This document shows positions 1 through 5,727 of a stretch of DNA of 7,950 nt, one piece after another. This DNA comes from Deltaproteobacteria bacterium (GTDB lineage Bacteria > Desulfobacterota > Binatia > UBA9968). Position 1 is the stretch's first letter, and each line of letters begins with the position of its first letter. The notes under the pieces were generated by a model. That model was not told the origin of the DNA, ran no database searches, and saw nothing but the letters and a program-made list of their open reading frames with translations. A program made the translations under genes and the position numbers. The stretch is taken from NCBI GenBank assembly GCA_020027655.1, contig JAHKKJ010000140.1, positions 1-7,950 of the forward strand, in the 5' to 3' direction.

Positions 1-1
1 A

Positions 2-58
2 TCTGAGAAATATGGTGCTTCCGGGGTTACCGTGAAAGAGTATTCATCACAGACCTAG
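2..58 (+). CDS. Possible 3' end of an upstream gene (18 codons plus stop)
   Basis: This frame is open from the first base and ends at TAG 56-58; the other two plus frames stop at 4-6 and 33-35. The visible tail reads SEKYGASGVTVKEYSSQT, a plausible C-terminus. Eighteen codons are too few to identify a family or exclude chance. The hairpin at 234-260 could end such a transcript. Low confidence. Confidence 0.2.
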   Translation, partial: SEKYGASGVTVKEYSSQT

Positions 59-90
59 CGCGGTGGAACCGCAACGGAAACTCGGAATAT

Positions 91-199
91 CTCCCGCAAA
101 GACGCCAAGGTCGCAAAGGTCGGAAAAATTGAACAGGATGGTTTGTCAATTATCAATCTTTTGATTCCGAACTTGGCGTGCTTTGCGCCTTGGCGGGAG
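91..199. repeat. Imperfect inverted repeat, 35-nt arms
   Basis: The left arm (91-125) and the reverse complement of the right arm (165-199) align without gaps at 28 of 35 positions, around a 39-nt AT-rich centre. Each arm has internal short-period structure from the related words CGCAAAG, GCCAAGG and CGCCAAG. Similar CGCAAAG/GCCAAG dispersed repeats are common between genes in environmental bacterial genomes and often yield spurious ORF calls. No transposase or target-site duplication was seen, so this is a palindromic dispersed repeat (REP- or MITE-like) rather than a proven mobile element. Confidence 0.65.
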
Positions 200-233
200 T
201 CAATCCCCGTGTTCGAGCATTGCAGATCAACGG

Positions 234-260
234 AAAATTTGCGCGAGCTGCGCAAATTTT
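234..260. terminator. Perfect 11-bp hairpin, possible bidirectional terminator
   Basis: AAAATTTGCGC (234-244), loop GAGCT, then GCGCAAATTTT (250-260): a perfect stem with a GC core, an A tract before it and a T tract after it. This symmetry fits a bidirectional intrinsic terminator and would end any gene entering from the left edge. It could instead be a protein-binding palindrome. No experimental support is possible from sequence alone. Confidence 0.45.
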
Positions 261-367
261 GAGTTATAGTAGTACGAAAAGCACGAAGCACAGGGAAGCA
301 AGAAGAATCTAACCGCAAAGAATGTTCTGAATGCGTCTAACAATTTGCCTACCGTCAATGCCATTGC

Positions 368-396
368 TTGACGTGATTATCCGTCTCCGCTATCCT
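368..396 (+). promoter_or_regulatory. Candidate sigma70 promoter of the AbrB/PIN operon
   Basis: TTGACG (368-373) and TATCCT (391-396) are separated by 17 nt. Transcription would begin near 403, giving a leader of about 34 nt before the ATG at 437. The -35 box matches five of six consensus bases, the -10 box four of six. A competing -10, GATAAT at 409-414, lies in the palindrome just downstream. Confidence 0.4.
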
Positions 397-399
397 TAA

Positions 400-420
400 T
401 TTTGTCTGATAATGTCAAAA
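400..420. promoter_or_regulatory. Candidate operator for the AbrB-type antitoxin
   Basis: TTTTG (400-404) and CAAAA (416-420) form an imperfect palindrome around an AT-rich centre, with one further matching C-G pair inside. It overlaps the predicted transcription start and lies 16 nt before the antitoxin start codon. Antitoxins of this class usually repress their own operon through such palindromes; the assignment here rests on position and partial symmetry only. Confidence 0.3.
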
Positions 421-423
421 ATG

Positions 424-430
424 TAAGGAG
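424..430 (+). promoter_or_regulatory. Ribosome binding site that decides the antitoxin start
   Basis: TAAGGAG ends directly against the ATG at 431 and lies 6 nt before the ATG at 437. A zero-length spacer is not workable, so initiation at 437 is preferred over 431. Confidence 0.65.
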
Positions 431-436
431 ATGGGA

Positions 437-685
437 ATGTCGTCGGTCACAAAGATCACTGCCAAATACCAGATTACATTGCCAGGCGAAGTCCGGCGAG
501 CGCTCAAGGCTAAAGTCGGGGACTTATTGGTATTCGTGGAACAGACGGATGGCTCATATCGGGTGCAGGCAGTTCCGCCACGCCTGACAGAAGCCCTGCG
601 GCTGGCGGGGAGCCCCTTATCGCCTGTGGATTTCCGCCGGGTGCACAGGGAGTTTGAAGAAGGCTGGGACGATGAGCAAGCGTGA
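437..685 (+). CDS. vapB: AbrB/SpoVT-fold antitoxin of a PIN toxin module (VapB-like)
   Basis: A small DNA-binding antitoxin of 82 residues. The N-terminal half has the swapped-hairpin AbrB/MazE/SpoVT signature: VTKITAKYQITLPGEVRRAL followed by a KVGD turn and a hydrophobic strand, residues 4-33. This part should dimerise and bind the operator. The C-terminal third (SPLSPVDFRRVHREFEEGWD) is acidic and probably helical, fitting the segment that wraps and blocks the toxin. The start at 437 is chosen over an in-frame ATG at 431 because of the ribosome binding site spacing. The gene overlaps the following PIN gene by 14 nt, as expected of a co-translated antitoxin-toxin pair. Family assignment is firm; the name VapB follows from the PIN partner, not from a close match to a characterised protein. 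Confidence 0.85.
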   Translation: MSSVTKITAKYQITLPGEVRRALKAKVGDLLVFVEQTDGSYRVQAVPPRLTEALRLAGSPLSPVDFRRVHREFEEGWDDEQA

Positions 686-1133
686 GTCAGCGCCACTGGC
701 CTGCCTTGACGCCAATATATTTCTCGCAGTCCTTATCCCTGAAGCAACCAGAGCTCCTAAAAATGAAATCGCCGGCGCGGAGAGGGTACTGAAGGCGGTT
801 GAAGAGGGACATTTGCAAGGCGTTACCACGGCTATCCTGTTTGGTGAGATCCGCTACGCGTACCTGAGGGAAGATAAGTTGGGCTTCGAAATTGCCCGCG
901 CGGCTATCGAAGCGGAGGCGAACCTACGGGTAGTAGCTGTCACCGCGTCGCTCGCCATTCACGCCGCCGAGTTGCGGCGAAAGTACTACTCAAAGAAGAA
1001 CGTGTTTTCGTACAACGACGGTCTTTACCTGGCTACGGGGCTGGCCGAGAAAGCGGCCCTCATTGTCACGACGGACCCCCATCTCCTCAACGTCCGCGAG
1101 CTCAAGACTATGTCCCCTAGTCAATACCGGTAA
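672..1133 (+). CDS. vapC: PIN-domain ribonuclease toxin (VapC-like)
   Basis: A 153-residue PIN-domain protein, a Mg2+-dependent endoribonuclease by family; VapC toxins typically cut tRNA or rRNA and stop translation, but the target here cannot be read from sequence. The acidic active site is complete: D13 in LACLDANIF, E59 in LFGEIRYA, D116 in YNDGLYLA, and D135 in VTTDPHLL. Length is close to the usual 130-150. The frame also opens at TTG 654, but ATG 672 is preferred because AGAAGG (658-663) sits 8 nt upstream of it and because it leaves a tight 14-nt overlap with the antitoxin. The C-terminal strand and helix after D135 are intact. The module is probably autoregulated through the antitoxin. 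Confidence 0.85.
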   Translation: MSKRESAPLACLDANIFLAVLIPEATRAPKNEIAGAERVLKAVEEGHLQGVTTAILFGEIRYAYLREDKLGFEIARAAIEAEANLRVVAVTASLAIHAAELRRKYYSKKNVFSYNDGLYLATGLAEKAALIVTTDPHLLNVRELKTMSPSQYR

Positions 1134-1137
1134 AACC

Positions 1138-1258
1138 ATTTTGGATTGCCAATTTCGGATTTTCGACTAAGGAGAGAGTCGGAAGGACGAATCGTTTTTG
1201 AGTCAATCTTGGGATTCTGGCTCCGACAATCGGAAATCTAAAATCCAAAATCGAAAAT
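1138..1258. repeat. Long imperfect palindrome in the toxin-cyclase gap
   Basis: The outer arms (1138-1166 and 1230-1258) match as inverted repeats at 21 of 29 positions. Inside them, GTCGGA (1178-1183) pairs with TCCGAC (1222-1227) and GAATC (1189-1193) with GATTC (1213-1217), so the whole 121 nt could fold as one long interrupted hairpin. The right arm is the oligo-A-rich type built from AAATC and CAAAATC words that recurs between genes in many environmental genomes. It begins five bases after the toxin stop codon and could also act as a transcript-end structure. Confidence 0.55.
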
Positions 1259-1273
1259 ACGTGCAGACGATGC

Positions 1274-1302
1274 TTGACCACTCGATATCCGCGAACTAAG
1301 CT
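1274..1302 (+). promoter_or_regulatory. Candidate promoter of the cyclase/STAND gene
   Basis: TTGACC (1274-1279) and TAAGCT (1297-1302) are spaced by 17 nt. The -35 is good; the -10 keeps the conserved first two and last bases only. It would give a leader of about 40 nt and place the gene in its own transcript, separate from the PIN operon. Confidence 0.3.
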
Positions 1303-1313
1303 GGGCGCCGTTT

Positions 1314-1341
1314 CCTCCTAAACAAATTCAGCAAGTGGAGG
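1314..1341 (+). promoter_or_regulatory. Ribosome binding site with an upstream complementary CCTCC
   Basis: GGAGG (1337-1341) lies 7 nt before the GTG at 1349 and is the likely ribosome binding site. CCTCC (1314-1318) upstream is exactly complementary to it, so a 5-bp stem with an 18-nt loop could mask the site. An in-frame TAA at 1319-1321 rules out any earlier start, which fixes GTG 1349. The masking idea is inference. Confidence 0.4.
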
Positions 1342-1348
1342 CCCAGGC

Positions 1349-4300
1349 GTGAAGTGTCCCCGCTGCCAACATGAGAATCCGCTACAGGCAAAATTTTGTC
1401 TGGAGTGCGGAACTGCTCTCGCCCTAAAGTGCCCTACGTGCGGCACGGAACTTCCTGCCGGCGCGAAGTTCTGTCTTGAGTGTGGGCAATCGGTGAGCGC
1501 TCAACCCGCCATAGCAACGCGCTTCATTTCTCCCGAAACTTATACCCCCAAACACCTCGCCGAGAAGATCCTCACCTCAAAGAGCGCTCTTGAAGGTGAG
1601 CGCAAGCAGGTGACGGTGCTGTTTGCCGACATGAAGGGCTCCATGGAGTTACTTGCGGACCGCGATCCTGAGGACGCGCGGAAGATTCTTGATCCCATTC
1701 TCGAACAGATGATGGAGGCCGTCCACCGTTATGAAGGCACAGTGAATCAAGTCATGGGCGACGGCATCATGGCGCTGTTCGGCGCGCCGCTGGCCCACGA
1801 AGATCATGCGGTTCGTGCCGGTTACGCGGCGCTCAGGATGCAGGAATCAGTGAAAAAATATGCGGAAAGCATTCAGAGAACCGAGGGAATTCCGATACAG
1901 ATTCGAGTTGGAATGAACTCGGGTGAGGTGGTTGTGCGCTCGATCGGGAGCGACCTCAAGATGGACTACACGGCGGTGGGTCAGACGACACATCTTGCTG
2001 CGCGCATGGAGCAAATGGCGATGCCGGGATCGGTGCTGATGACTGCTAACACCCTGTCATTAAGCGAGGGCTTTGTCCAGGTGAAGGCGCTTGGGCCGGT
2101 CAATGTGAAGGGTTTGACCGAGCCAGTTGAAGTCTATGAGATCACGGGCGCTGGTCCGGTGCGTTCTCGGCTGCAAGCCGCAGCCGCGCGCGGGCTCACA
2201 CGCTTTGTGGGGCGCACTGCTGAGTTCGAGACGCTCTGCCAAGCGCTGGAGCGAGCCGGAGCCGGCCGCGGCCAAGTGGTAGCGCTTGTCGGTGAGCCAG
2301 GCGTAGGCAAGTCTCGTTTGTTCTGGGAGTTTACTCATTCTCGCCGTACCGTCGACTGGCTTATCCTTGAAAGCGGTTCGGTCTCCTACGGCAAAGCCAC
2401 TGCCTATCTCCCGGTGATCGACCTGCTCAAGGCGTATTTCAAAATCACTGATCGGGATGATCAGCGCGAAATTCGTGAGAAGGTCACAGGCAAGCTTCTC
2501 ACACTGGATAAGTCTCTAGAGCCTACTTTGCCTGCATTCCTAACACTCTTGGATGTCCCGCTTGATGATCAACAGTGGCAGTTCCTCGATCCTCCCCAGC
2601 GCCGTCAACGGACCCTAGACGCAGTGAAGCGCCTCTTGCTTCGGGAGAGCCAGGTTCAACCTCTGGCCTTGGTGTTTGAGGATCTGCACTGGATCGATTC
2701 GGAGACTCAGGCTCTCCTGGATAGCTTGATTGAGAGTCTTCCGACTGCTCGAATGTTCGTCCTAGTTAATTACCGGCCGGAATACCAGCACCGTTGGAGC
2801 AACAAGACCTATTACACCCAGCTTCGGATCGATCCGCTGCCGGCTGAGAGCGCCGAACAATTGCTTCACTCCCTTTTAGGAAACGATCTTGGGCTTGAGC
2901 CAGTCAAGCGACTTTTAATTGCCCGGACCGAAGGCAACCCGTTTTTTTTGGAGGAAAGCGTCCATACACTAGTCGAGACAAAGGCGTTAGTGGGAGAACC
3001 TGGCGCGTATCGCATGGCGAAACCGATTGAAAGCACTCAAGTGCCAGCGACGGTCCAGGCAGTTCTTGCGGCCCGAATTGATCGCCTCCCATCTGAGGAG
3101 AAGCGCCTCCTGCAGTCAGCATCCGTTATCGGCAAGGATTTCCAGTTCGTTCTGCTCCAAGCTATTGCGGAGCTTGCGGACGAACCGCTTCGTCACGGGC
3201 TCGCGCAACTACAGGCCGCTGAGTTTCTCTATGAGGCGAGTGTCTTCCCTGAGCTCGAATATACGTTCAAGCACGCGCTGACCCATGAGGTGGCTTATAA
3301 GTCTTTGCTCCGCGCGAGCCGTCAGAACTGCCACGAACGCATCGCGCATGTCCTTGAGCAGCGCTTTCCTGATATTGTCGAGACTCAGCCTCAACTCTTG
3401 GCGCATCACTACACCGAAGCACGCCTCGGCGCGCTGGCTCTTCCATACTGGCAGCGAGCAGGCGATAGAGCTAACGAGCGCGCTGCACACACTGAAGCCA
3501 TTAGTTATCTCAGCAAGGGACTAGAATTGCTTAACGCGCTTCCGGAGGCCCTCGAATACCGGCAGCACGAACTCTCCCTGTACACTGCGCTAGGCCGGAC
3601 TCTCAAGGACGTCAGAGGCTATGGAGATCCGGAAGTGGAACAAGCCTACACGCGCGCGCGGGAACTGTGTCGGCAGATAGGAGAGGCACCTCAGCTTTTC
3701 TCGACCCTCCTGGGATTGTCGATTTATTTTGTCGTGCGGGCGGAGTTACAAACAGCGCGCGAGCTTGGGGAGCAGCTTCTAGACATCGCCCGAGGAGTAC
3801 AGGACCCTGTACTCCTCGTCGAGGCCCACTATGCCCTAGGAGTCACCTGTTTTTGGTTGGGAGAGTTCGTTTCCGCTCGCAATCATCTCGAACAAGGGAT
3901 TGCGCATTACGATCCCCTTAAGCACCGTTCCCATATTGTGCTCTTTGGCCAGAACGAGGGCGTGGTTTGCCTCTGCCGTGCAGCCCTCGTACTCTGGTAT
4001 CTCGGTTATCCGGACCAAGCCCTCGCGCGGGGTATCGAGGCATTTACGCTGGCTCAGGAGCTGGCCCACCCGGCCAGCCTAGCCTATGTCCGCTACTGGG
4101 TTGCCTTCCTCTATCATCACCTTCGGGAGGTGGAAAAAACCCAGGAGTGGACGGACGCATCTATAGCCGTTTCGACTGAGCATGGCTTTGCGTACTGGCC
4201 TCCACAAGGGATGATGTTGCAAGGTTGGGTGCTAGTCGAGCGGGGACAGGTGGCTGAAGGGATTGTCCGAATGCGCCAGGGGTTGGTGGCTTTGCAGGCC

Positions 4301-4723
4301 ACAGGGACAGATATACAACGAGCATACTCCCTCGGCCTCCTGGCCAATGCGTACAGACAAATTGGGCAGATAAGCGAGGGACTTGCAACGTTGGACGAGG
4401 CACTCGCGGCAGTAGATAAAACCGGAGGACGCTGGGGGGAGGCGGAGTTACATCGGCTCAAGGGAGAGCTGCTAATGAGACAAGCCGGCTCTAACGCACA
4501 GCAGGTTGAGATCTGCTTTCAGCAGGCTCTCGTCGTAGCGCGCCGCCAGCAGGCGAAGTCGTTGGAGTTGCGGGCAGCGATGAGCTTGAGCCGTCTGTGG
4601 CAGAAGCAAAGCAAGCAACAGCAAGCACGTGAACTGTTGGGCGAAATTTACGGCTGGTTTACCGAAGGTTTTGATACGGCCGACTTGAAAGAAGCAAAAA
4701 CTCTGCTAGAAGAACTTACCTAA
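1349..4723 (+). CDS. Double zinc ribbon / class III nucleotide cyclase / STAND ATPase / TPR protein
   Basis: A cytoplasmic signalling protein of 1124 residues with no signal peptide or membrane segment. Domains in order: two four-cysteine zinc ribbons (C3, C6, C17, C20; C28, C31, C42, C45); a linker; a class III cyclase domain (about 84-265); a STAND/AAA-type ATPase with Walker A GEPGVGKS (315-322), Walker B LVFEDLHWID (441-450) and a GNPF motif (529-532); a winged-helix-like stretch (about 576-650); and a long helical, TPR-like C-terminus (about 690-1115). Metal-binding D94 (FADMKGS) and D138 (MGDG) and transition-state R219 are present. The purine-selecting Lys, four residues before D138, is Q134, and the Asn four residues before R219 is H215; T208 is as in class IIIb. 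It may make a cyclic nucleotide under control of a TPR-sensed ligand, or be a degenerate cyclase. Product and trigger are unknown. Confidence 0.9.
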   Translation: MKCPRCQHENPLQAKFCLECGTALALKCPTCGTELPAGAKFCLECGQSVSAQPAIATRFISPETYTPKHLAEKILTSKSALEGERKQVTVLFADMKGSMELLADRDPEDARKILDPILEQMMEAVHRYEGTVNQVMGDGIMALFGAPLAHEDHAVRAGYAALRMQESVKKYAESIQRTEGIPIQIRVGMNSGEVVVRSIGSDLKMDYTAVGQTTHLAARMEQMAMPGSVLMTANTLSLSEGFVQVKALGPVNVKGLTEPVEVYEITGAGPVRSRLQAAAARGLTRFVGRTAEFETLCQALERAGAGRGQVVALVGEPGVGKSRLFWEFTHSRRTVDWLILESGSVSYGKATAYLPVIDLLKAYFKITDRDDQREIREKVTGKLLTLDKSLEPTLPAFLTLLDVPLDDQQWQFLDPPQRRQRTLDAVKRLLLRESQVQPLALVFEDLHWIDSETQALLDSLIESLPTARMFVLVNYRPEYQHRWSNKTYYTQLRIDPLPAESAEQLLHSLLGNDLGLEPVKRLLIARTEGNPFFLEESVHTLVETKALVGEPGAYRMAKPIESTQVPATVQAVLAARIDRLPSEEKRLLQSASVIGKDFQFVLLQAIAELADEPLRHGLAQLQAAEFLYEASVFPELEYTFKHALTHEVAYKSLLRASRQNCHERIAHVLEQRFPDIVETQPQLLAHHYTEARLGALALPYWQRAGDRANERAAHTEAISYLSKGLELLNALPEALEYRQHELSLYTALGRTLKDVRGYGDPEVEQAYTRARELCRQIGEAPQLFSTLLGLSIYFVVRAELQTARELGEQLLDIARGVQDPVLLVEAHYALGVTCFWLGEFVSARNHLEQGIAHYDPLKHRSHIVLFGQNEGVVCLCRAALVLWYLGYPDQALARGIEAFTLAQELAHPASLAYVRYWVAFLYHHLREVEKTQEWTDASIAVSTEHGFAYWPPQGMMLQGWVLVERGQVAEGIVRMRQGLVALQATGTDIQRAYSLGLLANAYRQIGQISEGLATLDEALAAVDKTGGRWGEAELHRLKGELLMRQAGSNAQQVEICFQQALVVARRQQAKSLELRAAMSLSRLWQKQSKQQQARELLGEIYGWFTEGFDTADLKEAKTLLEELT
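3791..3818 (+). repeat. Perfect 12-bp inverted repeat inside the cyclase gene
   Basis: CGAGGAGTACAG (3791-3802) and CTGTACTCCTCG (3807-3818) are exact reverse complements around GACC, whose outer G and C can also pair. The palindrome starts exactly at codon 815 and covers RGVQDPVLLV in the TPR-like region. A stem this long and perfect is unusual in coding DNA; it may be a protein-binding site, an RNA structure that pauses ribosomes, or chance. Confidence 0.5.
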
Positions 4724-4789
4724 TCGGTTACATCGAGCGTCCAGAGACCCGGACGATGACCTTCCGCGCGTTGCCTTTGTGTATACCGC

Positions 4790-5224
4790 TCAGTGAATCT
4801 GGGCGGGAAGGATAGTGAATCCTTCTTTGTATGCCGCGTCTCGCAACCGGGTGTCGAAGGAGACCAGTTCTCTGTTCATCGGCTGTCTTTGACACCAATG
4901 CAAAGCGGCCGCTAACTGAAAGGCATCTGCTGCTCTGAGAGCATGCACGGCTAGTAGCCGCTCCGCGGTCCCACGAAGAATTTCGCTCGGTTGAACTTCG
5001 GTCCAGGCGTCCGCAAGTTGCCTTAGCACGTGATGTGCCTGTCGTTCGTCCTCGATACGCAAGCTGCCTTCGCGGGTTTGCCGGTTGAGGGCTGAGACAC
5101 ATTCAGTCCTTGTTGCCCACCAAACGACGATCGAAGGGTCTCTGGTGAGAATTGATTTAACGGTTCCGGTACTGGGCTCGATTACGAACAGAGGGACAAC
5201 CGCGGATGTGTCCCAGAATTTCAC
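4790..5224 (-). CDS. vapC: PIN-domain ribonuclease toxin (VapC-like)
   Basis: A 144-residue PIN-domain RNase toxin. The catalytic acids are all visible: D5 (MKFWDTSAVVPL), E41 (RTECVSAL), D100 (RAADAFQLAAAL) and D124 (VSFDTRLRDAA), so it should be active. It starts with GTG at 5224, sharing GTGA with the antitoxin stop codon, with an AGGAGG ribosome binding site (5234-5229) inside the antitoxin's last codons; this coupling makes toxin synthesis depend on antitoxin translation. Length is normal for VapC. It converges on the cyclase/STAND gene with only 66 nt between the stop codons. It differs clearly from the PIN protein at 672-1133 outside the active-site motifs, so it is not a recent duplicate. 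The RNA target is not predictable. Confidence 0.88.
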   Translation of the reverse strand: MKFWDTSAVVPLFVIEPSTGTVKSILTRDPSIVVWWATRTECVSALNRQTREGSLRIEDERQAHHVLRQLADAWTEVQPSEILRGTAERLLAVHALRAADAFQLAAALHWCQRQPMNRELVSFDTRLRDAAYKEGFTILPAQIH

Positions 5225-5511
5225 CAGCCCTCCTCCCGTTCCCGTAAAGCAGCCTTGAGAACCAACCCCTTAGGATCTTTGGGCCGCGGGAGATCCCAAA
5301 AACCCTTCGGCAATTTTCCCGAGCCGATTTTGATGAAACCCTGTTTTTCCATTTCGACCAAGTGATCAGGCAGAATGTCGGAACTTGCGACTGGGGTGAG
5401 CTTGGCAATAGGGCGCCCGCGTTCAGTGACTAGGACTTCTTCGCCTGCCTTGACCGATCGTAGATACTCACTAAGAGAAGCCTTGAGTTTTGAGACGGTT
5501 GTAGTCTTCAT
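5221..5511 (-). CDS. Phd/YefM-family antitoxin
   Basis: A 96-residue antitoxin and the first gene of a minus-strand operon with the PIN toxin. The N-terminus (MKTTTVSKLKASLSEYLRSV, then GEEVLVTERGRPIAKLTPV, to about residue 41) is the classic Phd/YefM DNA-binding and dimerisation fold. The C-terminal half, ending in VLKAALREREEGW, fits a toxin-neutralising tail that becomes ordered on binding. Start ATG 5511-5509 is supported by AAAGG (5523-5519), 7 nt upstream. The stop overlaps the toxin start by 4 nt. The promoter carries a perfect palindrome, so repression by the antitoxin, strengthened by the toxin complex, is the expected control. Phd-type antitoxins also pair with Doc and RelE toxins; here the partner is clearly a PIN protein. 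Confidence 0.88.
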   Translation of the reverse strand: MKTTTVSKLKASLSEYLRSVKAGEEVLVTERGRPIAKLTPVASSDILPDHLVEMEKQGFIKIGSGKLPKGFWDLPRPKDPKGLVLKAALREREEGW

Positions 5512-5537
5512 AGGTATTCCTTTCTGGTTTGTCCTAC

Positions 5538-5554
5538 TTGACCATTATGGTCAA
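5538..5554. promoter_or_regulatory. Perfect 17-bp operator palindrome of the Phd/PIN operon
   Basis: TTGACCAT and ATGGTCAA are exact inverted halves about a single central base at 5546 (minus strand TTGACCATAATGGTCAA). The palindrome contains the whole predicted -10 box of the minus-strand promoter and ends 27 nt before the antitoxin start codon. Binding of an antitoxin dimer here would block RNA polymerase directly. The symmetry is seen; the binding protein is inferred. Confidence 0.7.
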
Positions 5555-5571
5555 TTGAAAGCGCTCGTCAA
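5544..5571 (-). promoter_or_regulatory. Promoter of the Phd/PIN toxin-antitoxin operon
   Basis: On the minus strand, TTGACG (5571-5566) and CATAAT (5549-5544) are spaced by 16 nt, each matching five of six consensus bases. Transcription would start near 5537, giving a leader of about 26 nt that includes the AAAGG ribosome binding site. Confidence 0.6.
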
Positions 5572-5585
5572 GACTTGCTCCGGGT

Positions 5586-5600
5586 GCCGGGTTACCCGGC
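5586..5600. other. GC-rich short palindrome between divergent genes
   Basis: GCCGGG, spacer TTA, CCCGGC: six perfect base pairs with a 3-nt centre, 15 nt upstream of the minus-strand -35 box and well upstream of the binding-protein gene. It may be a regulator site in the divergent intergenic region. No U tract follows it, so it is unlikely to be a terminator. Apart from this and the ribosome binding site of the next gene, only a weak possible promoter (TTGCAA 5664-5669, TACAAG 5688-5693, 18-nt spacer) was seen before 5728. Confidence 0.25.
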
Positions 5601-5727
5601 TCGACCGGATTTCATAGGGGGCTCCGGCGACCTGAAGCGAACAGAAGTCACAAACCGATGCGCTTGCAATCCGAGATGTGCACGGAGTACAAGAAGTCGT
5701 CGATGGGAAAAGAGGAGTAATAAAGTG

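Larger units (their letters stand above)
59..436. other. Non-coding intergenic region with palindromic repeats
   Basis: No credible gene lies here. An 87-codon reading frame on the minus strand (318-55) is composed of repeat-derived peptide (RQGAKHAKFG, FATLASLREIF), the kind of spurious product generated by CGCAAAG/GCCAAGG repeats. The region holds the inverted repeat 91-199, the perfect hairpin 234-260, a short CACGAA-like repetitive stretch at about 271-290 (cgaaaagcacgaagcaca), and the promoter region of the following toxin-antitoxin operon. Confidence 0.6.

Noticed and set aside
55..318. Minus-strand 87-codon reading frame
   Set aside because: It runs through the inverted repeat and the CACGAA-like stretch and encodes repeat-type peptide; no ribosome binding site or family resemblance.
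654..671. Six-residue N-terminal extension of the first PIN toxin from TTG 654
   Set aside because: ATG 672 has a better start codon and a well-spaced AGAAGG; PIN proteins usually begin close to the first catalytic Asp.
2942..2949. Run of eight T as a possible frameshift or slippage site in the cyclase gene
   Set aside because: The frame stays open through the conserved GNPFF motif and continues to the natural end, so there is no sign of a break.
4807..4825. GAAGGAT/ATCCTTC 7-bp hairpin as terminator of the cyclase gene
   Set aside because: The stem is AT-rich, followed by only TTTGT, and lies within the final codons of the convergent toxin gene; a terminator role is too weakly supported to list.
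437..5511. Whole region as a Pycsar or CBASS defence operon
   Set aside because: There is a class III cyclase domain, but no recognisable cyclic-nucleotide-sensing effector next to it, and the toxin genes are in complete modules with their own antitoxins.
5575..5727. N-terminal extension of the binding protein from TTG 5575
   Set aside because: It would place 51 polar and basic residues before a normal signal peptide; the ribosome binding site at 5712-5717 supports a start at 5725 or 5728.
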